The notes beneath the pieces were generated by a model, which did not search any database, was not told where the DNA came from, and was given only the letters and a program-made list of their open reading frames with translations. A stretch of DNA of 64,000 nt from the NCBI RefSeq assembly GCF_030733265.1, contig NZ_JASHJI010000005.1, forward strand, positions 248,001 to 312,000, given 5' to 3'. Both the position numbers and the translations under genes were made by a program. Below, piece by piece: positions 1-7,593 of this stretch. The stretch is from Roseibium sp. MMSF_3412. Its GTDB lineage: Bacteria; Pseudomonadota; Alphaproteobacteria; Rhizobiales; Stappiaceae. The stretch's first letter is position 1; each line of letters opens with the position of its first letter.

Positions 1-118
1 CGAACCTGAACGCAAGATGAACGGGCATCTCAGAACCCGTTCAGGGCCGATATGCGAATGTCGTCACATCAGATACGGCGCCGGACAAAAGAGGCGCAGG
101 CACCTGGAGAACAAAACG

Positions 119-550
119 ATGAAAACCTTGAGCAAACGCCTGATTGCAGTCGCCCTGTCCGGCGCCCTACTCGTTCCGACAATTGCAACAGCCGAGGCCG
201 GCCCGAAACGGGGCTGGCAGGGCCATCACCACGGTGGTTATCACCACAACCACAAGCGTCACAGAAACAACAACAATGTCGGCGCCGCCGTCGCAGCCGG
301 TGTCATCGGCCTCGCCGCTGGGGCCATCCTGCTTGGCGCGGCCAACCGCCCGGCCTATGCCGGGCCGCCGCCTCCGCCTCCGGCCACCTACTACCCGCCT
401 GCCCCTTACCCGGGACAGGTCCACGGCGCAGTCGGATACCAGCCCTGGAGCCCGGCCTGGTACCAGTACTGCTCTTCGAAATTCCGGTCGTTCAATCCCT
501 CGACCGGTACCTACACCACGTATCGGGGCGAGCAGCGTTTCTGCCAGTAA
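119..550 (+). CDS. BA14K-family small secreted protein
   Basis: A 143-aa protein starting at the ATG at 119. The N-terminus is a signal peptide (K-T-L-S-K-R basic start, hydrophobic core, cleavage around ATAEA). A His/Asn-rich stretch (residues ~33-52), a Gly/Ala-rich hydrophobic segment (~54-75) and a Pro-rich linker follow. The C-terminus (WYQYCSSKFRSFNP...TYTTYRGEQRFC) is the BA14K signature: two Cys and the RSF/Y-x-P-x-TGTY pattern. BA14K proteins are small envelope or periplasmic proteins known from Brucella and relatives, with lectin-like or immunoreactive properties reported. An in-frame upstream start at 17 would spoil the signal peptide. The gene is monocistronic. Confidence 0.8.
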   Translation: MKTLSKRLIAVALSGALLVPTIATAEAGPKRGWQGHHHGGYHHNHKRHRNNNNVGAAVAAGVIGLAAGAILLGAANRPAYAGPPPPPPATYYPPAPYPGQVHGAVGYQPWSPAWYQYCSSKFRSFNPSTGTYTTYRGEQRFCQ

Positions 551-796
551 CTTTCCGAGTTCGTCCCGCACCTTCCGGCAGCAGGCATCCCGTCAGCCGA
601 ACTGACTTCCGCCTGCTGCCGCTTTTTCGAAGATTTCAGTCACCCGGAACGTCGCCTGAAATTCCTCAAGACGGAATATCATGTCATACGTTTGGTCACA
701 GTGCCCAAGCCTCTGATACCACACAGGGTTCGTTCGGATGCCTAATCTGCACGGTCCCAAGACGGGCGCTGTGACCGCCCTGTAGCGAAACGCCGC

Positions 797-1558
797 TTAC
801 TGGCAGATCAGGTAAGTGCAGGTCTTGCCGTGGCAGCCGATGTCGACATGCAGGTGGGATTTGTGAAATTCGTCGCCTTCCGGACTTAGAACGGTCGTGA
901 ACCGGGCGCACGCACTTTTGTGGATGTCTTCCAGGAAACGGCCCTGCGGCGTATCCTTCCCCCAGTCCGTCTCCACCGAGACGGAAGCCCCTTCCAGCAT
1001 TGAAAAACCCGAGATGTCGACCGCCTTGCCCAGCGCATGCTCGGACAATTTGCCGTCGGGCTGGTTGTTGCGCCGGCGGCATTGATACCCCGGCCCGGTG
1101 GCAATCGATTTGATGCCGCCATTGAAGTGCTTTTCCGCCGCCGGCAGCACATCGCTCTGAAGCCATTGTGTGAATGTTTTCGCAAACTCGCAGGAGATGG
1201 TGACCGATCCCTTGAGGGCCACGGACGCGCTTTCCCGTTCGATTCCAGTTATCCTGACCGGGGTTTCAATACCGCAGCCGGCATCCCCGGAAAACTCGCC
1301 GCGAACCGGCGGAATGCTCTCAAAGTCCACGCCGGAAAGGTCGCAGGACGCGGCCTCTACCGCAACTGAAGCAGCTTCATCTGGTAATTGTTCATGCTTC
1401 GGTTTGGGAAGCGGGGTGGAGACTGTATCCCCGGAGACCTTCTGACCAGGTACAGCAAGCGGTTTGGGAACGGGGATGGGCTCGGCGGCTTGTGCAAGAC
1501 CGGAAGAGAAGATCAAAAAGACCGTTGCGGTATACCCTAAGCGCAGCGTCCTGTGCAT
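797..1558 (-). CDS. Extensin-C domain secreted protein
   Basis: A 253-aa exported protein. The ATG at 1558 (MHRTLRLGY...) gives a clean signal peptide ending near AQAAE; an upstream in-frame start at 1582 would add eight non-signal residues. A Pro/Lys-rich low-complexity linker (residues ~25-60) is followed by the extensin-like C-terminal domain (PF06904 type). Its conserved Cys residues, SEHALGKAVDISGF motif and HKSHLHVDIGCHG ending resemble the His/Asp metal sites of D-Ala-D-Ala carboxypeptidase-like folds. This suggests a periplasmic peptidoglycan-associated function, though the biochemical role of the family is unproven. It is convergent with the BA14K gene and divergent from the LysE exporter. 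Confidence 0.8.
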   Translation of the reverse strand: MHRTLRLGYTATVFLIFSSGLAQAAEPIPVPKPLAVPGQKVSGDTVSTPLPKPKHEQLPDEAASVAVEAASCDLSGVDFESIPPVRGEFSGDAGCGIETPVRITGIERESASVALKGSVTISCEFAKTFTQWLQSDVLPAAEKHFNGGIKSIATGPGYQCRRRNNQPDGKLSEHALGKAVDISGFSMLEGASVSVETDWGKDTPQGRFLEDIHKSACARFTTVLSPEGDEFHKSHLHVDIGCHGKTCTYLICQ

Positions 1559-1646
1559 TCGCCCCTCTTGACTTGCAGGCACGTTTCATATGTGGCTGAC
1601 TGCCAACCAGCATCCCTCACCGCTTTTCGAATGTCGAGACACCCGT

Positions 1647-2273
1647 ATGACACTTGAACTCTATTCCGCCTATGTTGTGGCAACGCTTATTGTCCTGGCA
1701 ATCCCGGGTCCAACGATCATGCTTGTCGTCAGCTACGCCCTGACCCAGGGAAGACGGTCGGCACTGGCAAGCGTTCTGGGTGTCGGCCTGGGCGATGCGA
1801 CCGCCGCAGCGGTCTCCCTCTTGGGCCTCGGGGCGATCCTGGCCGCCTCCGCAACCGCCTTCTCCGTTCTCAAATGGGTTGGCGCAGCCTATCTGGTTTG
1901 GCTCGGCATCAAGATGTGGCGCAGCCGCCCCGCGGTGCAGAACGTACAGGAGATGCAGCACATCTCAGCGCGGAAAATCTTCTGGCACGCCTACGTCGTC
2001 ACATCGCTGAACCCGAAGGGCATCGTGTTCTTCATGGCGTTCCTGCCACATTTCATCGCACCGCAATCAGCCGTGGCACCGCAACTTTTCCTGCTTGGGA
2101 CGACCTTCGTGGTGCTGGGGATTCTGAATGCGGCCGTTTATGCGCTTGCGGCCGCGGCTGTCGGCCAGAAGCTCAGGAGCCCGTCTCTGCTTCGGCTGGT
2201 CAACAGGATCGGCGGAGGCTTTCTGATTTCGGCAGCAGCGATGACGGCGACGCTGCAAAGATCAACAGGCTAG
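1647..2273 (+). CDS. LysE/RhtB-family amino-acid exporter
   Basis: A 208-aa integral membrane protein with the LysE/RhtB hallmark N-terminus (AIPGPTIMLVVSYALTQGRR), about six hydrophobic segments, and KWVGAAYLVWLGIKMWRS at the second/third helix. The family exports amino acids or homoserine-lactone-like solutes using proton motive force; the substrate cannot be read from sequence. The ATG at 1647 is chosen because the preceding in-frame codons from 1590 are not membrane-like. The TAG stop (2271-2273) lies inside the left terminal inverted repeat of the 2270-2570 element, so the element inserted at or just into the gene end. The last residues (TLQRSTG) may therefore be altered relative to the ancestor. 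Confidence 0.85.
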   Translation: MTLELYSAYVVATLIVLAIPGPTIMLVVSYALTQGRRSALASVLGVGLGDATAAAVSLLGLGAILAASATAFSVLKWVGAAYLVWLGIKMWRSRPAVQNVQEMQHISARKIFWHAYVVTSLNPKGIVFFMAFLPHFIAPQSAVAPQLFLLGTTFVVLGILNAAVYALAAAAVGQKLRSPSLLRLVNRIGGGFLISAAAMTATLQRSTG

Positions 2274-2570
2274 AGCTTTTTCCGAGCAATTTGGATCATT
2301 TGATGAGGATATCCGGTTCACTCGGCCAGGCGGGTCACGAAGCGCGATGCGGTGCATCGTGCAAGAGGCGCAACGCAGCCGATGGGCTGGATATTCTCAC
2401 CCGTTCCGGGACGCGTTCAAGCGAAAATAATTAAAGTTGGCCGGGCCCTCTTTCGCTCTGGCATCGTTGGTCCACCCTTGCGGTGGGAAACACCGCGGCG
2501 GGCGAACCGTCTCGCCAGCGCGAAAAAGGGCCTCGGTCAAATGATCCAAATTGCTCGGAAAAAGCTCTAG
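2270..2570. mobile_element. MITE-like element with perfect 34-bp terminal inverted repeats
   Basis: Positions 2270-2303 and 2537-2570 are exact reverse complements over 34 bp (the left end begins CTAGAGCTTTTTCCGAGC). The 301-bp unit has no credible ORF. Inside lies a second, imperfect inverted repeat (2444-2462 against 2514-2532, 17 of 19 matching), so the transcript could fold into a long double hairpin. Ends reading CTAG on both sides allow a TA or CTAG target duplication, as for IS630/Tc1-type mobilisation; this is inference. Small, non-coding and TIR-bounded fits a non-autonomous MITE or a rhizobial intergenic mosaic-type repeat. Confidence 0.75.
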
Positions 2571-2585
2571 GCGCTCTGCATGTTG

Positions 2586-3731
2586 CTAGCGGCTGGCGGC
2601 GAACGCCGTCGCACGCTTGACCTTCGGTTTCGGCCGTTTTCTGCCCGTCTCGTCGGTTTTCAGTCCGAATGAGGTGCCCGATTTCTTCAGCGTTTCAAGG
2701 GAGCGCTTGGCCCCTTCCTCGCTGAGCGCGGAATAACGCTGGATGGCCGCGTTGAGTTCCAGACCGCCGATCCGAAGCCGGCGCGCACGCATCGTCAGGA
2801 TGTCCTTGTAGGCTTCCGCTGTCACACCATTGGCCTTGCACAGGATGATCAGCGGCTTGTCGCTTGCGCTGAACAGCAGTTGCGAAACTGCTGCCGGAGG
2901 CAAATCGCTGACCCGGGCCAGCAGCATGCCCAACTCGGCCGTCCGGTCCGCGCGCGCAAAGGATGTCACTGCATCGTCAATCCTGGTCTTGTTGCCCAAG
3001 ACCTCGTTGATAAGCGCATTTGATTCTTCGCGCGCATCATCCAGCTTGTGCGCGCGAGCAGCCACTTCCGTTGCCGCACGCTGCGCAAGCAAGTTAACAA
3101 GCGTGTTGTCCGCGCCGAGCGATGTGATCCGCTCTTTCAGGGCATCCGTGAGAAACGGCAGTAGCGCATGCGCCGCTTCTTCAGGAAGGTCCGGTCGGTT
3201 CACCAGCGCCGATTGTATCGACTCGTCCGAGCGCGCTTTTTCAACGAGCTTCAGGAACGATGATTCCGCAAACTCCGCGCCTTCATTTTCCGCAACGCGT
3301 TTCAATACCTTGCTGTCACCACGGTCAACGAGAACGGTCGTGACGGCCTTGTCGACGGTCTTTCGTCCGGCAATCGCGCCCAGATGTGCCATGGAAGCGT
3401 TCGACGCGATATCGACAAGATCTTCGGAAGTCAGAGCCGGAGAATGCTCCAGGACAGGTTCGGCCACGGAAATGGAGTCATTGGCCAGTTTCACCATCAA
3501 CTCGTGCGGTGCGTCCTCTTCTTGGCAGACGCGCTTCGCAAGGATCATGCGGGTCTCTTCTTCAAGCTGCCCGAGAACCTTCAGAACAATGTCGCCGAAA
3601 AGGAGGCTGATCTGCTCATCCCGTTCCTTGCCGGCACCAACAAACATATCCGTCAGCGCACCGATAAGGCCTTTACGCCCGGTGGCACTGGAATCCTTTG
3701 CCAGCTCCGCAAGTTTCGACAAATTGATCAT
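2586..3731 (-). CDS. DUF2336 domain-containing protein
   Basis: A 381-aa soluble, mostly alpha-helical protein with HEAT-like repeats; it matches the DUF2336 family of alphaproteobacteria. I recognise the helical pattern LAELAKDSSATGRKGL at the start, repeated R-x-D-L-P-E-E-A-type helices (NRPDLPEEAAHALL), and a basic C-terminal tail (RKRPKPKVKRA). Function is unknown; members often sit near chemotaxis, flagellar or cell-cycle genes, which are not seen here. The start at 3731 is preferred over 3749 because a GGAG ribosome site sits about 6 nt upstream. Its stop is only 15 bp from the MITE-like element. Confidence 0.75.
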   Translation of the reverse strand: MINLSKLAELAKDSSATGRKGLIGALTDMFVGAGKERDEQISLLFGDIVLKVLGQLEEETRMILAKRVCQEEDAPHELMVKLANDSISVAEPVLEHSPALTSEDLVDIASNASMAHLGAIAGRKTVDKAVTTVLVDRGDSKVLKRVAENEGAEFAESSFLKLVEKARSDESIQSALVNRPDLPEEAAHALLPFLTDALKERITSLGADNTLVNLLAQRAATEVAARAHKLDDAREESNALINEVLGNKTRIDDAVTSFARADRTAELGMLLARVSDLPPAAVSQLLFSASDKPLIILCKANGVTAEAYKDILTMRARRLRIGGLELNAAIQRYSALSEEGAKRSLETLKKSGTSFGLKTDETGRKRPKPKVKRATAFAASR

Positions 3732-4090
3732 TGCTTCTCCGAAGCGCACGTCACGCCGTTTCGGACGGTATCAAAAGCTTCTTAACAGGACGCTACTGGT
3801 TTTTGCGGATGCCCCACGGAGCCGAGGGGAGCTTTCGCGAAGCGTGATATCGATAACAGGCTGTCAAGGCGACTGGCGAAATCAAGAAAGTTTTGGCGCG
3901 CACGAAAAAACAACGTCTCATTTTTTTGACATCTAGTCGTTCGTTATCAAGGCGTTAAGGAGAGGAACGGCCAAATATGCAATCAATGATTGTACATCTC
4001 TCGCCGCAATGCAGCATCTTTTTTGCTTCGTTTCCAAGATTCACTGTCTTAGTATTGACGGGTCAACGTGAGGTAATCGGGAGCGAACAG
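3732..4090. other. Intergenic region, no gene recognised
   Basis: This stretch of about 360 bp upstream of the divergent DUF2336 gene and the small membrane peptide holds no convincing ORF or RNA gene. It is AT-richer than the flanks near 3900-3960 (poly-A and poly-T runs), consistent with promoters for both flanking genes. I could not fix -35/-10 elements with confidence. Confidence 0.4.
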
Positions 4091-4174
4091 ATGACTCTAG
4101 CGCGGAACCTGAACAGGATTGCCTTTATCGCAGCATTTGTATTTCTAGCTGCTATAGTTGTCGGGATCATCTGA
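4091..4174 (+). CDS. Candidate 27-aa single-pass membrane peptide
   Basis: A very short ORF (MTLARNLNRIAFIAAFVFL...) with a GGGAG ribosome site 7 nt before the ATG. Residues 9-27 form one uninterrupted hydrophobic helix, preceded by two Arg and two Asn residues, so the predicted topology is a positively charged N-terminus inside. The good spacing and membrane-like composition make it more likely than chance, but no function can be assigned. It could be a small membrane regulator of the kind often missed in annotation. An in-frame extension to 3977 has no ribosome site. Confidence 0.45.
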   Translation: MTLARNLNRIAFIAAFVFLAAIVVGII

Positions 4175-4481
4175 TCCGACAGCTTAAAACGAGTTAAAAA
4201 CAACGCCTTAGAGCGAAACTCGGGAATGTGTTGATAGACAATTTTGACAGTGACTGACACTCGAGCCCGCCGCACCAGAAGGTGTCGGCCGGCACCGATT
4301 GTCGGCTTCTTTTTCCTGTCTTCGTCGTTCGCGTCGGGCGTTTCGCCCGACGCAGCGCAATCTCAATTGAAAGCCGGTTTGCTTTTCGGTCAACTCAATG
4401 ATGCAATTATTGAGTGCAGTAATCTCACTGAGTGAGACAACTCCCTGAACTTATCCACAAAAGCGCGGCTAGGAAGCCGGT
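4175..4481. other. Intergenic region with a strong hairpin
   Basis: No credible gene. A perfect 10-bp stem with a TTT loop lies at 4331-4353 (GCGTCGGGCG / CGCCCGACGC), without a T-run on either side, so it is not a classical terminator. A single perfect DnaA-box 9-mer (TTATCCACA) lies at 4451-4459; one isolated box is not evidence of an origin. Confidence 0.4.
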
Positions 4482-5081
4482 TCAGGCGGCAAGTTCCAGC
4501 GTTTGCGTCAAGGCATGGTCCTTCTTGGACGGATCGGCCATGAGCTGGTCGGCAGCGATGATCGTTACGTCCTTGATCCCGACGAAGCCAAGCACATGCT
4601 TCAGGTAGGTCACGGCGAAATCAATTTCGGATCCAACCTTCGTTCCGCCGGACGCAACAAGCACATAGGCTTTCTTCCCCTCTAGCAGACCGACAGGTCC
4701 GTTTTCCGTGTATTTGAATGTCTCTCTCGCGCGCGCGATCTGATCGATCCAGGCTTTCAACGCAGCCGGAACCGAGAAGTTATAGATCGGCGTCCCGATC
4801 ACGATCGTGTCTGCGGATTTCAGTTCATCGACCAGGGTGTCGGAAAGAGAAAGCTTCGCCTGCTGCTCTGCGTTTCTTTCAGACGGGTCAGTGAAATTCG
4901 CTCCGACCCATTCTTCGTCCAGGAATGGCAGACCCGTAGAGACATCGCGGGTCAAGACCGTTGCATCCGGGTCTTTTTCAGTCAAGCGACTGACCAGCGC
5001 GCTTGTGAGCTCCCGTGTCACAGAGTTGGTTTTGCGAGCGGAAGCGTCGATATGAAGAATGGTATTGGCGTTGGGCGACAT
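4482..5081 (-). CDS. azoR: FMN-dependent NADH-azoreductase
   Basis: A 199-aa flavodoxin-like quinone/azo reductase of the AzoR (AcpD) family. Visible signs are ILHIDASARKTNSVTRELT (FMN phosphate loop), the PIYNFSVPAALKAWIDQIARA motif typical of AzoR, and the GGTKVGSEIDFAVTYLKHVLGFVGI region. The enzyme performs NAD(P)H-driven two-electron reduction of quinones or azo compounds in the cytoplasm, usually protecting against electrophile stress. The start at 5081 has AGGAG upstream; an in-frame start at 5108 falls inside the palindrome. A perfect 12-bp inverted repeat (5089-5131) immediately upstream overlaps the ribosome site and is a likely operator. Confidence 0.9.
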   Translation of the reverse strand: MSPNANTILHIDASARKTNSVTRELTSALVSRLTEKDPDATVLTRDVSTGLPFLDEEWVGANFTDPSERNAEQQAKLSLSDTLVDELKSADTIVIGTPIYNFSVPAALKAWIDQIARARETFKYTENGPVGLLEGKKAYVLVASGGTKVGSEIDFAVTYLKHVLGFVGIKDVTIIAADQLMADPSKKDHALTQTLELAA

Positions 5082-5088
5082 GTTCGTT

Positions 5089-5131
5089 CTCCTGTTTGAG
5101 ACAGACAAATCCGTTTGTTCTCAAACAGGAG
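5089..5131. promoter_or_regulatory. Inverted-repeat operator candidate upstream of azoR
   Basis: CTCCTGTTTGAG (5089-5100) and its exact complement CTCAAACAGGAG (5120-5131) flank a 19-nt spacer just before the azoreductase start. One arm contains the ribosome-binding site, so either a repressor site or an mRNA hairpin hiding the start is possible. HxlR, MarR and LysR repressors commonly control azoreductases; none is encoded next door. Confidence 0.5.
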
Positions 5132-5256
5132 ATAATGAGATAAGAATCGCAAAACTAGATCAATTTCAGTGAACAGTCTGTTGACTGAACACCTCTCGGC
5201 CTTTGACAAGGTTTCCGCCGCGGAGCGAGCGGGCGAGCACTTGGTCTGGCGATCCG

Positions 5257-6675
5257 CTAACCGCGTTGGCCGACATACCGTTGCGCACCTTCCGGCATGT
5301 CCATGCGTACATGCTTGTCCGCGTATTGCCCCAGCTTCTCGGCAACTTGAGCACCCGGCAGCGAGCTTCCGCGCGTTTTGAGATCAACATGCAACAGAAA
5401 CGTTTCAACGGTTGCGACCAGCGTGCCATTTGCCTTTCTCAGGAAATGGAAGAGATGCAGCTTCTTGCCTTCGCCCTGCAATACCTGGGTCGTCACGATG
5501 AGGCGTTCACCCGCCAGCATTTCGTCCAGATGGCGGATATGCGTTTCAACCGTGAAATAGCTGCGGCCCGATGCGATGTAATCCGCGTCCGCGCCGATCA
5601 TCTCCATGAAGCGGTCGGTCGCCGCAGCTCCCGCTTCCAGGTAGTGTGTCTCGTTCATGTGGCCGTTATAGTCGACCCAGCTTTGCGGAACATGCCGGCT
5701 GCCTGTGACCGGCAGGACGGGATCCTCGTGCGCGGACAACTTGCCTTCATGCTTGTTGATCACCTCCCCGGCACCACTATTCGTTTTTTTCAGCGCACGC
5801 ATCATGCCCACAAGGTTGTCGTCGCGCTTTCGTTCAAGCTCACGAATGGTCATGTGACCCGATTGGGCATCGGATTGCCCGGCAATCAGGTCGACCAGTT
5901 CTTCCGTGAACTCCGGAACATCCATGAGTTTCGTCCACGGCCACTCGAGCGCAGGGCCGAACTGCGCCATGAAGTGCTTCATACCGGCTTCGCCGCCGGC
6001 AATCCTGTAGGTTTCGAACATCCCCATCTGAGCCCAGCGGATGCCAAAAGCCATGCGAATGGCTTCATCGATTTCCTCGGTGGTCGCAACGCCGTCCTTG
6101 ACGAGCCAGAGGCTTTCGCGCCAGACGGCTTCCAGGAGACGATCTGCGATATGCGCGTCGATTTCCTTGCGCAGAACAAGCGGAAACATGCCCAGGTCGC
6201 GCAGGATACCGGCAGCCTTTGCTGTTGTCTCACCATCCCCCACCAGTTCCACGAGCGGGAGCAGGTAAACCGGGTTGAAAGGGTGGGTAACGATCGCGCG
6301 CGCACCTGCACTGTTGAGTTCCGACGGTTTGAACCCGGAGGTCGACGATCCAACAACGGCGTTTTCAGCCGCCAGGACACTGACCTCGCCGAGCACCTTG
6401 TGCTTGAGCTCCAATCTTTCCGGGATACTTTCCTGGATCCAGTCGGCATTTTCGACCGCCTCGGCAAGGCTTTCGTGAAATTTCAGCGTTCCCTCCGTTG
6501 GCAACAGCCAGTCATACAGGGACGGAAGGCTTCTGCGCGCGTTGGCCAGAACCTCGTTTATCTTGCGCTCGGCTTCAGGGTCGGGATCATAGACCGCGAC
6601 ATCCCAGCCATTGAGCAAGAAGCGCGCTGCCCAACCGCCACCGATCACACCGCCGCCGACAATGCAGGCCTTCAT
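5257..6675 (-). CDS. lcdH: L-carnitine dehydrogenase fused to betainyl-CoA thioesterase
   Basis: A 472-aa two-domain protein. Residues 1-~315 form a 3-hydroxyacyl-CoA-dehydrogenase-type domain: VGGGVIGGGW NAD loop at 6-15, catalytic-type His131 in THPFNPVYLLPLVELV. Residues ~325-472 form a hotdog thioesterase domain with D335-Y-N-G-H-M-N341, the 4HBT-type active-site loop. The same fusion is known in rhizobial carnitine catabolism: the dehydrogenase oxidises L-carnitine to 3-dehydrocarnitine, and the thioesterase hydrolyses betainyl-CoA to glycine betaine. It is the last gene of the operon, and its ATG overlaps the stop of the upstream BKACE gene by 4 bp, indicating translational coupling. 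The two domains act on either side of the BKACE step. Confidence 0.88.
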   Translation of the reverse strand: MKACIVGGGVIGGGWAARFLLNGWDVAVYDPDPEAERKINEVLANARRSLPSLYDWLLPTEGTLKFHESLAEAVENADWIQESIPERLELKHKVLGEVSVLAAENAVVGSSTSGFKPSELNSAGARAIVTHPFNPVYLLPLVELVGDGETTAKAAGILRDLGMFPLVLRKEIDAHIADRLLEAVWRESLWLVKDGVATTEEIDEAIRMAFGIRWAQMGMFETYRIAGGEAGMKHFMAQFGPALEWPWTKLMDVPEFTEELVDLIAGQSDAQSGHMTIRELERKRDDNLVGMMRALKKTNSGAGEVINKHEGKLSAHEDPVLPVTGSRHVPQSWVDYNGHMNETHYLEAGAAATDRFMEMIGADADYIASGRSYFTVETHIRHLDEMLAGERLIVTTQVLQGEGKKLHLFHFLRKANGTLVATVETFLLHVDLKTRGSSLPGAQVAEKLGQYADKHVRMDMPEGAQRYVGQRG

Positions 6676-7583
6676 CTTGGCGCCCTCTTCGTCAGGCCGA
6701 GCAGGGAACGCACGTCTTCCGGCCCCATGATCTTCGCGCCCATGCCTTCGATAATTTTCACCGACTTTTCGACGAGCTGCGCGTTTGTTGCAAGAACGCC
6801 CTTTTCAAGAAAAAGATTGTCCTCAAGACCGACACGGACGTTTCCGCCTGCAAGAACTGCGGCCGCCGCATAGGGCATCTGATCCCGGCCAAGGCTGAAC
6901 GCGGACCAGGCCCAGTCGCTCGGTATGGCGTTCACCATGGCCATGAGCGTGTTCAGATCGTTCGGCGCGCCCCAAGGTACACCCATGCACAATTGAACAA
7001 GCGCTGGAGAGGCCAGCGTACCCTCGCTGACCAGTTGCTTTGCGAACCACAAATGTCCGGTATCGAACGCCTCGATCTCCGGTTTGACGCCGAGTTCCGT
7101 CATCATGGACCCCATCGCCCTCAGCATCCCGGGGGTGTTGGTCATGACGTAATCGGCTTCGGCAAAATTCATTGTCCCGCAATCGAGGGTACAGATTTCC
7201 GGAAGGCACTCGGCAATGTGTGCCATGCGCTCAGCTGCACCGATCATGTCGGTCCCGGCTTCATTGACCGGGAGCGGCGCTTCGGTTGAACCGAAAACGA
7301 TATCGCCCCCCATCCCCGCCGTCAGATTGAGAACCACATCGACATCAGCCGCGCGGATCAGGTCGGTCACTTCCCGGTAAAGCTCAATGCGTCTGGAAGG
7401 GACACCGGTTTCAGGATCGCGGACATGACAATGAACGATGGCAGCACCCGCTTTTGCCGCATCGATCGCGCTGTCAGCAATCTCCCTGGGGCTGCGCGGC
7501 ACATGCGGTGACTTGTCCTGGGTCGATCCGGAGCCCGTAACGGCGCAGGTGATGAAAACGTTCCGATTCATTTGCAGCGGCAT
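6672..7583 (-). CDS. 3-Dehydrocarnitine cleavage enzyme (BKACE / DUF849)
   Basis: A 303-aa beta-keto acid cleavage enzyme. Family marks are NVFITCAVTGSG, the Zn-binding H51-C-H53 in HCHVRDPETG, and VRVGLEDNLF near the C-terminus. BKACE enzymes transfer acetyl-CoA onto a beta-keto acid, yielding acetoacetate and an acyl-CoA. With the carnitine dehydrogenase next to it, the substrate is inferred to be 3-dehydrocarnitine and the product betainyl-CoA plus acetoacetate, as described for carnitine-using rhizobia and pseudomonads. The start at 7583 has GGAG 8 nt upstream; an in-frame start at 7649 lies inside the preceding gene. It sits 10 bp downstream of the hydratase. Confidence 0.87.
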   Translation of the reverse strand: MPLQMNRNVFITCAVTGSGSTQDKSPHVPRSPREIADSAIDAAKAGAAIVHCHVRDPETGVPSRRIELYREVTDLIRAADVDVVLNLTAGMGGDIVFGSTEAPLPVNEAGTDMIGAAERMAHIAECLPEICTLDCGTMNFAEADYVMTNTPGMLRAMGSMMTELGVKPEIEAFDTGHLWFAKQLVSEGTLASPALVQLCMGVPWGAPNDLNTLMAMVNAIPSDWAWSAFSLGRDQMPYAAAAVLAGGNVRVGLEDNLFLEKGVLATNAQLVEKSVKIIEGMGAKIMGPEDVRSLLGLTKRAPR

Positions 7584-7593
7584 TGCTTGTCTC

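Noticed and set aside
4244..4435. 63-codon frame starting MTVTDTRARR
   Set aside because: Crosses the strong hairpin at 4331, no ribosome site, Arg-rich then hydrophobic without signal logic.
4451..4459. Perfect DnaA box TTATCCACA
   Set aside because: Single occurrence, no cluster, no AT-rich unwinding region or dnaA/dnaN/parA genes nearby; chance match.
5203..6873. 556-codon plus-strand open frame
   Set aside because: Antisense shadow of the carnitine dehydrogenase fusion; low-complexity, Arg/His-rich, no domain.
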